Assembly: GCA_037157565.1 (NCBI GenBank)
Contig: JAZHRO010000026.1
Location: 34,462,501-34,526,500, forward strand
Length of the DNA stretch: 64,000 nt
From: Thalassia testudinum
Lineage: Eukaryota; Streptophyta; Magnoliopsida; Alismatales; Hydrocharitaceae
Direction: 5' to 3'
Shown here: piece by piece, positions 36,993 to 48,978 of the stretch
Numbering within the stretch: the first letter of the stretch is position 1
Layout of the letters: every line of letters starts with the position of its first letter
Translations under genes and position numbers: made by a program
Notes under the pieces: model-generated
Seen by the model: only the letters and a program-made list of their open reading frames with translations
Told to the model about the DNA's origin: nothing
The model's database searches: none

Positions 36993-39700
36993 TGATGGGA
37001 ACACCATCATGAGCCCTAACTAGCTCATTTTGACCCAAAGAAGAGAACAAAAGCTCCTACATAACCAACTGGAGGTCCTAATTCAATGAATAACCATTCT
37101 GAGAGAAAAGCAAGAAACAAGGGATAAAACTGCAATTTTACCATTACGGTACAATAACGGATTTTCTCATAGGCTAAACACAGGTTAAATGGTCTTAACA
37201 AGATAAAAAGTGGGATTGGTTCAAACAGAAAAGGGTTTATGTGAATTCTGGAAATTAAATGACTTCTTGCAACCCTAAAACAGATCCACTTGATTTAACA
37301 AGGTTCTGGTCAGGATAAAATTCACTTAAATCCTCTAAAAATCATATAAAAATATTCTCTAGGGCTTAGAACCTTCAATTTGTCCATTAGAATCTATTTT
37401 GACCTAAAATGGGATCTCAGACAAATATTTACCCTAAATTAGGTTTTTACGTAAAATGCCCAGTCAAACGTTGTCAAACCCAAAATCCAACTTCACCATT
37501 GGATTCCGTAAGTTCAAATTAGGTTTGTACCAAAATTTGGACCTAAGGGGAACTCATCTTGACCTACTTTGCAAATAAGTCCAACCTAATTACATTTCTA
37601 CCCCTATCTTTCAAAAACCCTTGCATTTGGCCCCCTATCTTCTTCATCATCCTTGCAAATAGGTCCCTATACCATTATAGCAGAAGGAATCCTACTCTGG
37701 CAAGCTTTAGAAGGAGGATTCTCCTTGATTGCTCAGAAAATCCCTCCCAAAATTGGAGGGGAGATTCTCTAAGTAATCCTCTTCAATCTAAACCCATTGA
37801 TGAGCCCTAATTTGTACCCAATCTCTCATGCGAACGCATGAGAGATTTGGGTCTCTTTGAAGCTTCCAACTCCAGCATACTTTCTGTGATTGGAAGCTTG
37901 GCTTCCAAGCACAAACCTAACCTCCAGAACCTATTTAAGCAACCCCTACTTCTTCCGCATCTCCTTAGCTTCGAATTAGGCCGATCCACCCTCAATTCGT
38001 CTCTCCTCGCCGGCCACAACATCTCCACAAGCTCCAACGGTTCCGTCCTCTCTCTCTCGTCGCCCATCCTCTCGTTCATCCGTGTCAGCCATACCAGCCT
38101 TGACGTCGCCACTACCCTCGTCTTCGCCACCGCCTCACCTATGGAGATCTTCGTCTCCGGCATCGGCCGTACCATCCCAGATGCCTCTCCTGTCTCCTTC
38201 GTGCTTAGGTTAGTTCAGTTTACTTCTCTTTCTCTCCTACTCTTTTTCCCTCTTTATTTCTTGAAAATACCCCTCGACGCCACCGATCACCCTCACCTTC
38301 TCCACCTCCGGCCAGACCTCCAGCGAGGCGTCCCCGTCGCTCCGCACCTCCATCCACCTCGCCAACCACCCTATAACCTCCGCAACACTCCACTGAGCAT
38401 CTCCCACTACTCCAATCACTCCGCCACTCACCCAAAAGAGCCCCTAGACAAACCCACACACACGGCCACAAGGCACCCTAGATCGGCCACCACAGCCATT
38501 CCCACGCCACGCCAGCCACAGCCACATATTCACCGTGCCTTGGCGAATCTCCCTGGATGTTTTAACATGGCCGCCAGGTCGTGCTGATGATTTCAGGTTC
38601 GCAGCACACCGACCGCCATGGACAAAGAAGCTTGAAGTTGCTTCTTGTGTTCTGCTGCTCCAGGCGTAAGTCCCAGGCATTGCGAATTTGAGGCACGAGT
38701 GCATCCAAGCTGCCAATTAGAGTCAACAGCCCATGCAGCTTCACAATCAAAGCCACACATCTCTGCTGCAACGCATGCAAGGGGGGTGGGACGTTTAGTC
38801 CCACCTCGGAAGTGGGCGAGTGGGCGTAGCTGCATAAATTATTTTTCTGCATATGCCTTGTCGCCTCCTACTCATGGGGTGAGGTCCCTCTCTCCCCCTC
38901 TCACGGCCTCATCCACGACACTGCCCACGCGGACCTGGCCTCGACCCATTTACTCGATCGACTCACTCCTCGCTCACCATCCACGCCGATGAGTCTAGAC
39001 CCGAGTCTCCATTAGGTCCGATTACCCGACCCAAATGTGGCTTTGGGAGAGTGAACCGAAATAGAGAAGAGAGAAGAGAGGAACGCTACGCAAGGGAAGG
39101 GGGGCATTGCTGTGGAAAGCTTGGCTCCACACTTAAGCCAAATCCAAGGAAAGAAAAGGAAGAAGGAAGGAGAAGGGTCAGGCGAAGAAGAAAGGAGAAG
39201 CTAAGGCAGAAGTCAGAAGAGAGCTAAAGAAGAAAAGAGCTGCAAAGAAGCTAAGGCAAAGAAGAAGAAGACAGAGAAGGTAAAGAAAAGAGAAGACAGA
39301 GAAGAAGGATCCAACGATAGAAAGAAAGAAGAGGCCAAAGAAGAAAGAGAAATCAGAGAAAGAAGGCAGAGAAAGAAGAAGGAAAAAAGCACTGTAGCAC
39401 TTCATTTTTAAGACATCTGATTACAAAATCAGACGTCCAATTTTTCATAAGTCCTCAATTGTATTTTTTGCTACATTTACTCTTATTATCCATACACTCA
39501 TGCTTTATATTTTTCATTAGATTTTTTAGTAATATTATGTGTTCAAATTGCATTCATTGAGCTTAGTGCATAAATTCCATTTGCTCCCTATGTTCGACCT
39601 TGAACTTAAACTTTGAGTAATAAATTATATTTGTTTCAAACACTTTTTCAACTATATTACAACGCGAATTTTCTAAAACTCGATCAAGCACTCTCAAACA
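36993..39700 (+). mobile_element. Solo LTR, family 2 copy 2 (2708 bp)
   Basis: It starts TGATGGGAACACCATCA and ends ACTCTCAAACA. The flanks are CACTA (36988-36992) and CACCA (39701-39705), one mismatch. The 5' 700 bases and the block with ATTACAACGCG near the 3' end match copies 1 and 3. A GC-rich, C-rich stretch (37830-38560) contains a 249-codon frame without recognised domain. An snRNA-type USE and TATA-like pair lies at 38799-38841. A purine-rich AAGAAGA stretch (39120-39390) precedes AGACATCTG/AGACGTCC motifs at 39410-39440. Confidence 0.85.
38785..38841 (+). promoter_or_regulatory. USE-like motif and TATA-like box in a solo LTR
   Basis: TCCCACCTCG (38799-38808) differs at one base from the plant snRNA upstream sequence element TCCCACATCG. 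ATAAATTA (38834-38841) follows after 25 nt, close to the spacing known for plant Pol III snRNA genes. The USE is also one arm of a perfect 8-bp hairpin (GGTGGGAC, loop GTTTA, 38785-38805). Copy 3 has the same arrangement at 53493-53534. Confidence 0.5.
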
Positions 39701-39705
39701 CACCA

Positions 39706-40273
39706 CTTCAACTAAAATCAACTCATCAAGTAGCTGCCAAATAGGTTCCACTTCTAGGGATTTACCAGGCACTCCACATTCTATTAAGCTTTAAAGGAAA
39801 ACATCTTCACCTGTGCTTTCAAAACTTGGTGTGCCAACTGAACTTGATTGAAAACACCTAAAGTTGAATTATAAAATCTACTAAGCAAGATTTAAATCCT
39901 AAAATTCACCACATCCAAAAAATAATCTTGCTTGAAAACCATTGGTTGTGCATGCACACACATATCAATCAATCATTAAGGGCACAACTCAGATAAAGGG
40001 CCCATCACATTCCAAAGCACATTCGAACCTAACCCTAATTAAAATAGAGTAGACGCTGGCCCTAAGGATTGGACTCGCTCTTCGAAGCCCAGATCGAGAT
40101 TATTTTTTATTAGTCTATTTCTATCATTCAATCTGATGTCTAGTTAGGGGAGTAGAATCAAACGATCGCAGTTGGGGGGTACACTAAGAACCAGTGGCGT
40201 AAGCCAAAGGAAGAACCTTCTCCCCAGTCACTCCCTCTAACTGGTCGGATTGACCAGAAAGAAGTAGATCAAA
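39706..40273 (+). other. Leader of the pol-less element, right of the solo LTR
   Basis: Non-coding sequence leading to the long frame. A pyrimidine-rich stretch ending TATTGCAG at 40354-40361, inside the nominal frame, looks like a splice acceptor, so the true protein start may lie downstream of it. This is speculative. Confidence 0.35.
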
Positions 40274-41836
40274 TTGTTTCTTTATTTCAAGACGGGTTTT
40301 GGGAGTCTGTTGGTTTTTAGGCCAGCCCGCTTAAGGACAAGTTTGTTTGCTTGTATTGCAGGGCACCTTTCTTCCTCCTATTCTGTCATAGATCCTTCCA
40401 CATCCTATTCACACTTCCACTCCTACCCTCCTACCTCTACTTATTCCCAAAATGATTATTATTCCAACCAAACTTATTCTCATCCATCTTCTAGTTGGGA
40501 TAATCTTGATTGGGAATTCAGCTCCGGACCTCCGTGTTCATGATCTAACCCTGGACACCATAATCTTGATTCTTATCCTTCTTTGAGCTACATTGATTAT
40601 AGATCACTGCCCTCATTTGGACAACCTAATATGATCTACAATCAAGAAGGATATGCTGATCCTTACCCTTCCCCAGATTACACTTCTTATAGGTCACCAC
40701 CCCTCTTTGAACAACCTCAAATGACCTATTATCAGGGAGGGTATCAAGAACCTCAATTCATTAACTCCCCTACACTAAACCCAAACCTACCCAACCCCGA
40801 ACCAAACTATTTGGTTTAGGTGAACCAGGTCCAAGATAAGGTGTTGACTAACTTAAGGAATACCATACAATCTTTAGAAGCTCAACCAACACCTTGCCCT
40901 GAAGGATTGGAGCCCCTGATTGAAATGATTGATGATCTTAACAAGTATCTGTTGGATTGGCTCCAGGATGTTAAGGATAAGGACCCGGGTGAGTTTTTAC
41001 TTGGGAAGTTATCTAAATTGAGAATGAGATTTGTGATTGCTTTAGTTCAATCTTAGGAGGATTCCTAGGATGAACCCCTAACAGGAGAGTCGATGACAGA
41101 ATCCGCTCAGGCACCTGTAGAGGGGAACAAGTTTTACGAGATCAGGGTTGACCAGGTTATTCTAAAGCAATCAAATAAGGATGATTTGATTTCTTCACCT
41201 GAGGTCCCTGAGCTGGGGAATGAGGAAACATATGCCTCCATGAATCAGAAAGTGATTGATTTTGAGACATACATCAATGCGGATTCAGATTTCTTTGATT
41301 CTGAAGGTGAAGAATCATTATGCGAAGTCTCACCTGAGTTTATAGCACACAATTTTAGTGAGACAACTAGGCTTGAGGAATTCGATGAATCATATGATGG
41401 TCCAATAATTGAGGAAATTGATCTTGTTGGGGCTCACAGGGTGGATTCAGATCCTCACTTTCTGAAGGATTCAATTCATAGCCCTGATCCTCAATCACAC
41501 CCCAAAGAGTTTACTGACAAATTTGATTTTGAGATCACTAGACCCAAGTCAATTCTAATTCAGTTGCATCTTTTAGACTTGGAAATTTTAGATGGGGTGA
41601 TTAACATGCATGAGGTCCTGGAAATTGAAATACTGATTGTGGAGGATAGGAAGTGGAAAATGAAGATTTGGGAAGTTAATTCTGGAGGAAGTAGAAGATT
41701 GAGTCTAAGGCTTCCTATTTGTCTGAAACCACCAACCTTTTACCAGGACCCTTATGACATCTTTGATTTAGAGGATGTCCAACCCAAGCACACATTCATG
41801 GATTATCCTTTTGAGCTTAATTTCTCTGTAACCTGA
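40274..41836 (+). pseudogene. Single long frame of the pol-less element, unknown product
   Basis: One reading frame of about 520 codons runs the full length, interrupted only by stops at 40541-40543, 40817-40819, 41054-41056 and 41066-41068. The N-terminal third is rich in Ser, Tyr and Pro (SPDYTSYRSPPLFEQP, YYQGGYQEPQF). A middle part (40820-41040) looks helical and may form a coiled coil (VLTNLRNTIQSLEAQ, LIEMIDDLNKYLLDWLQD). The C-terminal half is acidic (DSDFFDSEGEESLCE, GPIIEEIDL) and ends DYPFELNFSVT. There is no zinc knuckle, protease or polymerase motif. I do not recognise it. A Gag-like structural protein is possible from its position, but not shown. The single-frame layout suggests it was selected before decay. 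Confidence 0.6.
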
Positions 41837-43434
41837 CTTTTTAGACTTGGGTTTCATCCTCACAAATAGCAGGCCTGACCCCACTTACATACTAATCTCG
41901 GGTTTTGGATAATTTCTATCCAGAACCTTAGATATACTTGACCATGGGGTATGGGTCTGCATCACAATATGGTCCACATCTGTGAACATCTGCTGACAGG
42001 TCTTGAGGTGAATCTTTTTATTCTCATTCTGACCCGCACCTTTGAATTCTTTATTTCTTCTTCTTTGTATAGTGTGCCTAGCTGAAAGCACTAAATTCAG
42101 CACATATATAGCTTCTTTTCATCTCAGAGCGGACCTGTTATTCACGCAATTCAGGTGCTTTCTACTCTACTCCACTCTATTTCAGGTCCTTTCAATACAA
42201 TAGGGACATTACATTAGATAGACATGGAGGGTGGATATTCATCTCTGAATTATCTTGTCAGCTTCGTAGATTCCTTTAATTTTCTCTTTATTATTAAAAA
42301 AATAAAAAAATTGTAGAATTAGGAAAGAGAACTTGGGCTTTAGAAAATTTTCAATCTTAAAGAATAAAACTGTATAATTTGAATACTTAGACCCTTCAGG
42401 TCTTCAGGCTTAATCAACCTGGGTGTCCACTAAAATGTGGACTTGTTTCTCGAGTCCTCACCATTCTAAATTCAAATTTTAATTGGCTAAAAAAGTTGGG
42501 GTGATAAATACATGACTTATCAACCCACCCTCTGATTTGAGGGGATTTCAAGTCTAAGCTTCCACACACTTTTCGTACTAACTCACTTTTCGCCTGTTTT
42601 AATAGAAATTGGGTATCTAATGAACCTTCTAGGGTGGTATAACTGGCAAGTTATCGTGGGTAATAGCCCATTAGTACGTTGTCCAAAGCCCAGTCACATG
42701 ACCATTCTTTTCCTGCTGTCTTTCGGTAAATCTTAGATCAGGGAAGCCACCTACTTAAAGAAAGAAAAAAAAGAAAAGAAAAATATCCAAAAAAAAAGAA
42801 ATAAGCCACACTTCACCGCATGAGTACGACTGATAAGTTATCGTGGGTAACAGCCCATTGGTAGGTTATCCAGAACCCAGCTCAAGAAATACACGTAATA
42901 ATTCCAAAACACTTAGGAAGAAGCGGAGAAGTAGAATAAGCCGAGGAGATATACACTGAGTTTGCCCTTGTGTTGACCCTATAAAAGTAAAAGTAGGGAG
43001 AAAGCTACTGGTCAAATAGATACACCTTTAGGCAGAATTTCTTTTCAAGGTCACCTAGGGGTGTAGAAATCCAAAGTCTGTTCTAATCGTCGATCAGTGA
43101 GTCTATCACATTTCACATAAAGATGTTTAGAACTTAAGGTTCTCTTCGAGTCTTAGGTGGGTTCAGTGGCCGTAGAAATTTGCTCCAAAACCCTAAACTC
43201 AAAAATCCAAAAAATATATATATAAAATAAGAAAAGAAGAAAAAGATCCTTCTTTGAATAAGGCGAGGGCTTGAGGCAGTCTACATTTTGGCAGACACCC
43301 GAGCGCTGTTGTGTCTCTGTAGTTCAGGTCGAAGTTGAAATTCATAAGCGTTGAAAAATAACTATTGCCCAAGAAATCCGACCTAACTCTCTTATAAATA
43401 GCAAGTAGTTTTGCTAGGGACTAGCAAAAGATAG
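41837..43434 (+). other. Non-coding 3' interior of the pol-less element
   Basis: About 1.6 kb without a credible frame, containing a diverged direct repeat (42650-42700 and 42837-42883) of AAGTTATCGTGGGTAA..AGCCCATT and purine-rich runs (42760-42810, 43225-43250). It ends at the purine tract. Confidence 0.55.
42643..42885 (+). repeat. Direct repeat of a roughly 48-bp GC-richer motif
   Basis: AAGTTATCGTGGGTAATAGC (from about 42651) and AAGTTATCGTGGGTAACAGC (from about 42836) begin two copies about 186 bp apart, each continuing through CCCATT.GTA.GTT.TCCA and ending in CCCAG. They lie upstream of the 3' LTR. Confidence 0.75.
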
Positions 43435-43445
43435 GCATGGGGGTG
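43431..43445 (+). other. Polypurine tract before the 3' LTR
   Basis: The bases ATAGGCATGGGGGTG end directly at the LTR start (43446). A G-rich tract in this position primes plus-strand DNA in LTR elements. Confidence 0.75.
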
Positions 43446-45195
43446 TGATGTAAACACGTTTATATCACATAAACCATTTATTTTTGCGCATTGTTAGACA
43501 TAGAATTGCATCATTTATTATAAATATTGCATAGCATGCATCATCTTGCATTTAGGTTAGGTTGTATAAAGTTTAGGTTAGCTTTTCCTTTTTTTGGTCA
43601 GGTAACAGGACAACATTTAATCGGGGCCTCGGATTGAAGATACAATCGTACGAATCTGATCAGGGCAACGATCAGAGTTCAACGACTCCAAGATTGCCCT
43701 AATCAGACTTCCGTAACATCAGATGCAGTCCGAGAAAGTTTAGAGGTCAAGGGACCAGGATGGTATAAATCCGTACATCAGATGACAAATCCGACCACAC
43801 GGATGGGTTCGAATCAACGATCGTAGCCCAACGGTGTAAAAATTGATCCAATCCGACATCCGTGGCACCATCTACAACTCACAAAAGATGGACGGCCATG
43901 ATGGCGCGACGTGGCGCCATCACAGCCGCCCAAATCGACTGCAGCACCTCTTCTCAACTTCTAAAGGCGCAGGTGAGGCAAGATACGCGTGCTTAAAACT
44001 TAAGCGAGACAAAGTAGCAGTCGTAGCTTGTTGGTCAAGGACAAGCTCACGAAGCTGAAGGCGTGAGTTCAAAGCTCACCGCATGCCTCAATTCAGCGCA
44101 GTGCGAGCGCGGTCGATTTCGGCCACTTGATGCGGCACGGATGGCGGATAAAGCAGTGACGTGGTGCAATTAGAGTGCACGGGGCCTTCATGCATAATCC
44201 AACATGCCGTTGATGCTCGATCTCACGCGCGGGTGCACAACGAAGGCACGCGCGAGATGGATTTTAAGTTGTCCGATCTTGCGATCGGACGACTGATATG
44301 AAAAGAACGTGGATATGCGTTGAGGCAACTAAAGTTTAGGAGGCGGACGTGTGTGAGGATCTTCAGCCCATGTTTAGGCCTTTAGTGACGAATAAATCCG
44401 TCACTAAAGACCCTGAAAATAATTTTTTAAAGTGAAATGACCTATTTGCCCCATCCAATCTACACCTATATATAGCCATACGATCGCCACACTTTCTTCA
44501 TCCCTTCCTCTCTTCTCTTACCCCCTCCAAAGCTCTAAGAGCTTGTCCCAAACCCGAGATGCTCCATTAGAGTTAAAAATATAATTTTTCCACCTTCTTA
44601 CCTCTTTCGTGGAGCATCCCATGGTGGTCCTCTCACTGCCATTCAGGAAGCAGATCTTGCTGCGATGTCATCCTACCCCATTCTCCATCGTCCCTCTTCG
44701 TTCTCCTTCTTCCCACATCTCACCACCTTCGTCCGGGCGCTCCGTCATTGCGGCTCGTCCTCCAAGCAGCCGTCGAGGAGGATAACTTCTCTCCACCTTC
44801 TCTTTATTGCTTTCTAGAGTAGATTTACCGCTTTCTAGTTGTAAGATTTCCTGCTTTCTAGTGTAACAAGTAGTTGTAATAGACATGATATTCTGGTTAT
44901 GAAATTCTTGTTCATTCTCTCTCTATTTTGTCTTTATTTGTAATATTCTATCTCTCTCTTCTATTTATTATTCTTTAAGTAGATAGCTAGTTTAGATTCT
45001 ATTCGACCAACTAATCTACTTCGTGACAATAAAATAAGTGTGATTTTTAATCAAACATCCACCTCCCTGTATTCGACCCGGAATTCATTTCGAGTTTCGG
45101 TTAAAATTTATCTGTTGATAATTTTTCTCGCAAATCAAACTACAACGATGGGTTTTCAAAACTCACTCCCTTTGCGCAGATCATCCGCTACAACA
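43446..45195 (+). mobile_element. 3' LTR of the pol-less element
   Basis: It starts TGATGTAAAC and ends CGCTACAACA before the ACTGG duplication. The terminal inverted repeat has one mismatch. The palindrome (44381-44408) and TATA box (44466-44475) are in the same places as in the 5' LTR. Differences between the LTRs are frequent, so the insertion is not recent. Confidence 0.93.
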
Positions 45196-45200
45196 ACTGG

Positions 45201-46221
45201 GCTTCTTTGAAACATGAGTTCCTAAAGAAGTATGTTCCTGTAGGCCACACAGATGCTCTAAGGCGTGTTATCACTACCTTTACACAAAATTCTAGAGAAC
45301 TGATGCAATAGGCTTGGGAGATATTCCACGAGCTTCTAAGAAAATGTCCCCACCATGGTGTCCCACACTGGCAACAGGTCTAGATCTTCTATTATGGGCT
45401 CCATGATGACACAAGGAATTTTGTAGATGTCGCTTGTGGAGGCAATTTCCTGTGTTGGGATGAGGACTCACCCTTTGAGCTCTTCGAAGGCATTGCTGAA
45501 AACTCTATTAACAATGCTTCGATGAGCGTGTTTAATAGAAAGTCCTCTCATTCCCACTCTCATTTGGGGGTACACGAAGCCCAATCCAGCAGCAGAGACT
45601 TAGAAATTGTAGCTAGTTAATTGGATAAGGTGGGCTTAATAGAGAAGAAAGTAGATGAAGTATGGAAATTCCTATCTAAACCTTCGTCAACTTCTTCTTC
45701 TTAGTCACCTGCACCACACACTTCTCATTTTCCCACAGGGAGGGAAACTGTGAACAATCTATCTGTGACACAACCTGCACTATCGGATTATACTTTTTCC
45801 TATCCTTCACTGGTTGGAGGAACTTTGTTCTTCTTTACACTGACTTCCCTGCACCTTCTAGAGCTTTGGAGGAGCTCCACACCATTCACAATGACCCTTA
45901 TGCACAAACCTACAACCCTGGATGACATAATCATCCAAATTTCTCGTGGTTGGGAAATTCACAAAGACCCACCATCAACAACCTTCTACACCACTACTTC
46001 ACAACCCGATCCGAGCACCACCTCCACAATCACACGGGTATCCACCGTGTGCCTACCAGCAGCCCCAACCCAGGCTCACCCAATACTTTCAATCTAGGCC
46101 TACATGAGATGACCAGTTGAGGACGATCATGAAAGCTCTTACTGACATGCAACAACAAAACATTGCTTTGCAGCAGAGACAGGACGCAACGTTAGCTGAG
46201 ATGAGAGCCTAGCTAACGTAC
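45201..46221 (+). pseudogene. Athila Gag, C-terminal part
   Basis: The frame continues from NW at 34701: ASLKHEFLKKYVPVGHT, RRVITTFTQNSRELMQ, AWEIFHELLRKCPHHG, CGGNFLCW and NNASMSVFNRKSS are standard Athila/Tat Gag blocks. Stops lie after LMQ, after QQV (45379-45381 region), after IVAS and after SSS. Further on, TYNPG-stop-HNHPNFSW in another frame is the conserved post-Gag motif with Trp replaced by a stop. A frameshift between about 46100 and 46220 joins it to the next part (KALTDMQQQNIALQQRQ). Confidence 0.9.
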
Positions 46222-48978
46222 TTGACGGAATCCCGTCAACCACATTCACGCCCATCTCAAGCACAAACCCGACCTCCTTTGCAAGGTCAAGCACATTTCA
46301 TAACACAAACCTTGCATGAACTTGAGTTCTATCCTGATCCTAATTCTTTCTATGCTAATCCTACTTTTGATTTACAACCGCCTATCCAACCTAATCTTGA
46401 TGTTTTGTTTATGTCGCAATCTAATTTAAATGACGTCACTACTAGGAGTGGTTTAAGCACATCTTATCCACCTTTACCGACTTCTACATCTTTACCTGGA
46501 CCTTCTACTTCCACTCCTCCATCTGATTCACCTCTTCTAGACTCTTCTGAGCCTATGATTGATCCTCCTACTACCACTTCTGTACCTTTTCCAGAGACTT
46601 TAGAAAAGAAGAGTGAAGATAAAAAGAAGTAACCTGTTGTGGCACCTGAGGAGATTCTGCACAATCTCTCTAAGCAAGTCCATATAAACACCCCCTTGTT
46701 GGATGCGATTCACCACATTCCTACTTACGCTAAGTTTTTGAAAGACCTATGTACACCTAAGCGTAAGGCTAGAATTCATAAAGGGAGTGGACCTATCATT
46801 CTCTCAGAATAAGTGAGTTCCCTTATTTCAAACCTCCTTATTAAGAAGAAAGACCCAAGCACCCCTCTTCTCTCCTGCATGATAGGTAATACCACATTTA
46901 ATAGAGCATTACTTGATCTAGGTGCTTCCATCAATCTTATCCCAACCTCCCTACTGACACATTTTGAGGTTGGCAATCTGAAGTCAACTGAGGTGTCCCT
47001 GCAATTAGCTGACAGATCAGTTAAGACACCTCAGGGGGTGTTGGAAGATGTGATAGTGTGGGTCAAAAACTTTTATTTCCCTGTAGACTTTATTGTTCTT
47101 GACATGGAAGTACCTAAGGATATCCAGAGCACACCTATCATTCTAGGAAGACCTTCCTTGGCTTCGGCCAAAGCAAACATCAATTGCGAGGAGGGCCTTA
47201 TAGAATTGAATTATGGAGATCAGAAAATGAAAATTGATATATTTCAGGCCCAAAGGGGACCATCCTATAGTATTATTGAGGAAATCTGCTCCTTGGATTC
47301 ATTGGATAAGTTGGTTGAGGATACGTTGATTGGTTCACTGAATTTAGAACCTCAACACCCTTTGGACTCTGACTTGACTTTTCCAGAGACACCAACCTTA
47401 GAAACTAAGAACTTACCTCCTATCCCCTTAGTGTCTCTAGGATCTTCGAAGATCTCCACACTTGCTCCTTCACCTGATCCTATACCTGTTGAACTCAAAC
47501 CTCTTCCTGACTCTTTGAAATATGTCTTCCTAGGACCTGATTAGACTTATCCTGTGATTGTCAACTTACATCTTTCTTCTGATCAAGAATCACGACTCTT
47601 ATCTGTCCTGAGAGCACATAGACAGGCTATAGGATGGAGCCTTTCTGACTTGACTGACATTAGTCCTTCGTACTATACACATAGGATTTTTACTAAAGAA
47701 AGATCTAGACCTACTAGATAGCCACAGCGCAGACTGAACCCTATACTTCAAGAGGTGGTTAAAAATGAGATGATCAAGTGGTTGGACATTGGAATTATTT
47801 TCCTTATTTCAAATAGCCAATGGGTAAGTCCTGTTCAAGTTGTGCCTAAGAAAGCCAGACTTACTGTCATAACCACTGAATCTGGAGATGTCATCCTTAC
47901 ACGAATTGCTAGTTCGTGGCGAGTATGTATTGATTACCGCAAACTCAACCAAGCCACGAAGAAAGATCATTTCCCACTGCCCTTCATTGATCAGATACTG
48001 GAAAGATTGCCTGGGAATCAATGTTTCTGCTTTTTAGATGGCTACTCAGGTTATAATCAGATGGCTATTCACCTCGATGACCAGGAGAAAATGACTTTCA
48101 CCTGCCCCTATGGAACCTTTGCATTCCGTAAGATGCCATTTGGATTATGCAATGCACCTGCTACATTTCAGTGGTGTATGTTTGCAATCTTCTCCGATTT
48201 AGTAGGTAATTGTTTAGAAATCTTCATAGATGACTTCTCGATCTTCGGGAGCACATTTGATGCATGCTTAGACCACCTAACTAAGGTCCTGCAAAGATGC
48301 ATCAATGTGAATCTGGTACTTTCCTAGGAGAAATAACATTTCATGGTACCAGAAGGACTAGTTTTAGGTCACTTTATCTCTGAGAGAGGAGTAGAGGTTG
48401 ACTGTGTGAAGGTAAAATTGATTTCTGAACTACCACTACCTTCGTCGGTTAAATAGATTAGATCTTTTCTTAGGCATGTTGGTTTTTATCGTCGCTTTAT
48501 AGCGAACTTCTCGAAGATAACCCGACCTCTCACCAATCTCCTCTCTAAGGATGTAGACTTCCAAATCTCTGACAATTGTGTTCGTGCTTATACAACACTT
48601 CATGATATGGTTACCAAGGCACCAATACTGTAAACCCCAGATTGGTCTCACCCTTTTGAGATCATTTGTGATGCCTCTGATTATGCAGTAGGAGCTGTCC
48701 TTGATAAAAAACTGGATAGGAAACCTACAATCATCTATTACGCTAGCAAGACCTTAGATGAAGCTCAAAGGAATTACACCTTCACTAAAAAGGAATTGCT
48801 AGCAGTAGTATTTGCACTGGAAAAATTTAGACCTTATTTTTTAGGTTCCCATATTATAGTCTACACTGATCACACTGTAGTCCAACATCTTCTCACCAAG
48901 AAGGACGTGAAATCTCATCTGATTAGATGGATCTTGCTATTGCAAGAGTTTGAATTAGAGATTCGTGACAAGGTTGGG
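46222..48978 (+). pseudogene. Athila Pol: protease, reverse transcriptase, RNase H
   Basis: A single frame runs from 46222 to 48981 with isolated stops. A Pro/Ser-rich linker (46222-46630) leads to the protease, whose active site is LLDLGASINLIP (about 46905-46945). RT blocks are WRVCIDYRKLNQATKKDHFP (47920-47980), GTFAFRKMPFGLCNAPATFQ (48113-48172) and EIFIDDFSIFG (48217-48249), with both catalytic aspartates present. RNase H shows ICDASDYAVGAVL, YASKTLDEAQRNY and ELLAVVFALEKF. Stops at 46630, 46810, 47542, 47719, 48325, 48334, 48454 and 48631 mostly fall where family members have Gln or Trp. It ends at RDK at about 48978, where the next insertion begins; integrase resumes at 63608. Confidence 0.93.

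Larger units (their letters stand above)
34702..45195 (+). mobile_element. Complete LTR element without pol, 10.5 kb, with a nested solo LTR
   Basis: Two LTRs (34702-36460 and 43446-45195) in direct orientation, a primer-site region after the first, a purine tract before the second, and exact duplications ACTGG at 34697-34701 and 45196-45200 define an intact insertion in the Athila Gag. The interior carries one long broken reading frame (40274-41836) but no protease, RT, RNase H or integrase that I can see. It must have moved using proteins of another element. The primer site and LTR layout resemble those of Athila/Tat elements. A family-2 solo LTR occupies 36993-39700. Confidence 0.92.

Noticed and set aside
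37838..38587. 249-codon open frame on the plus strand
   Set aside because: It lies in the C-rich leader-like part of a solo LTR, shows no domain or start context, and has no counterpart frame in the other copies.
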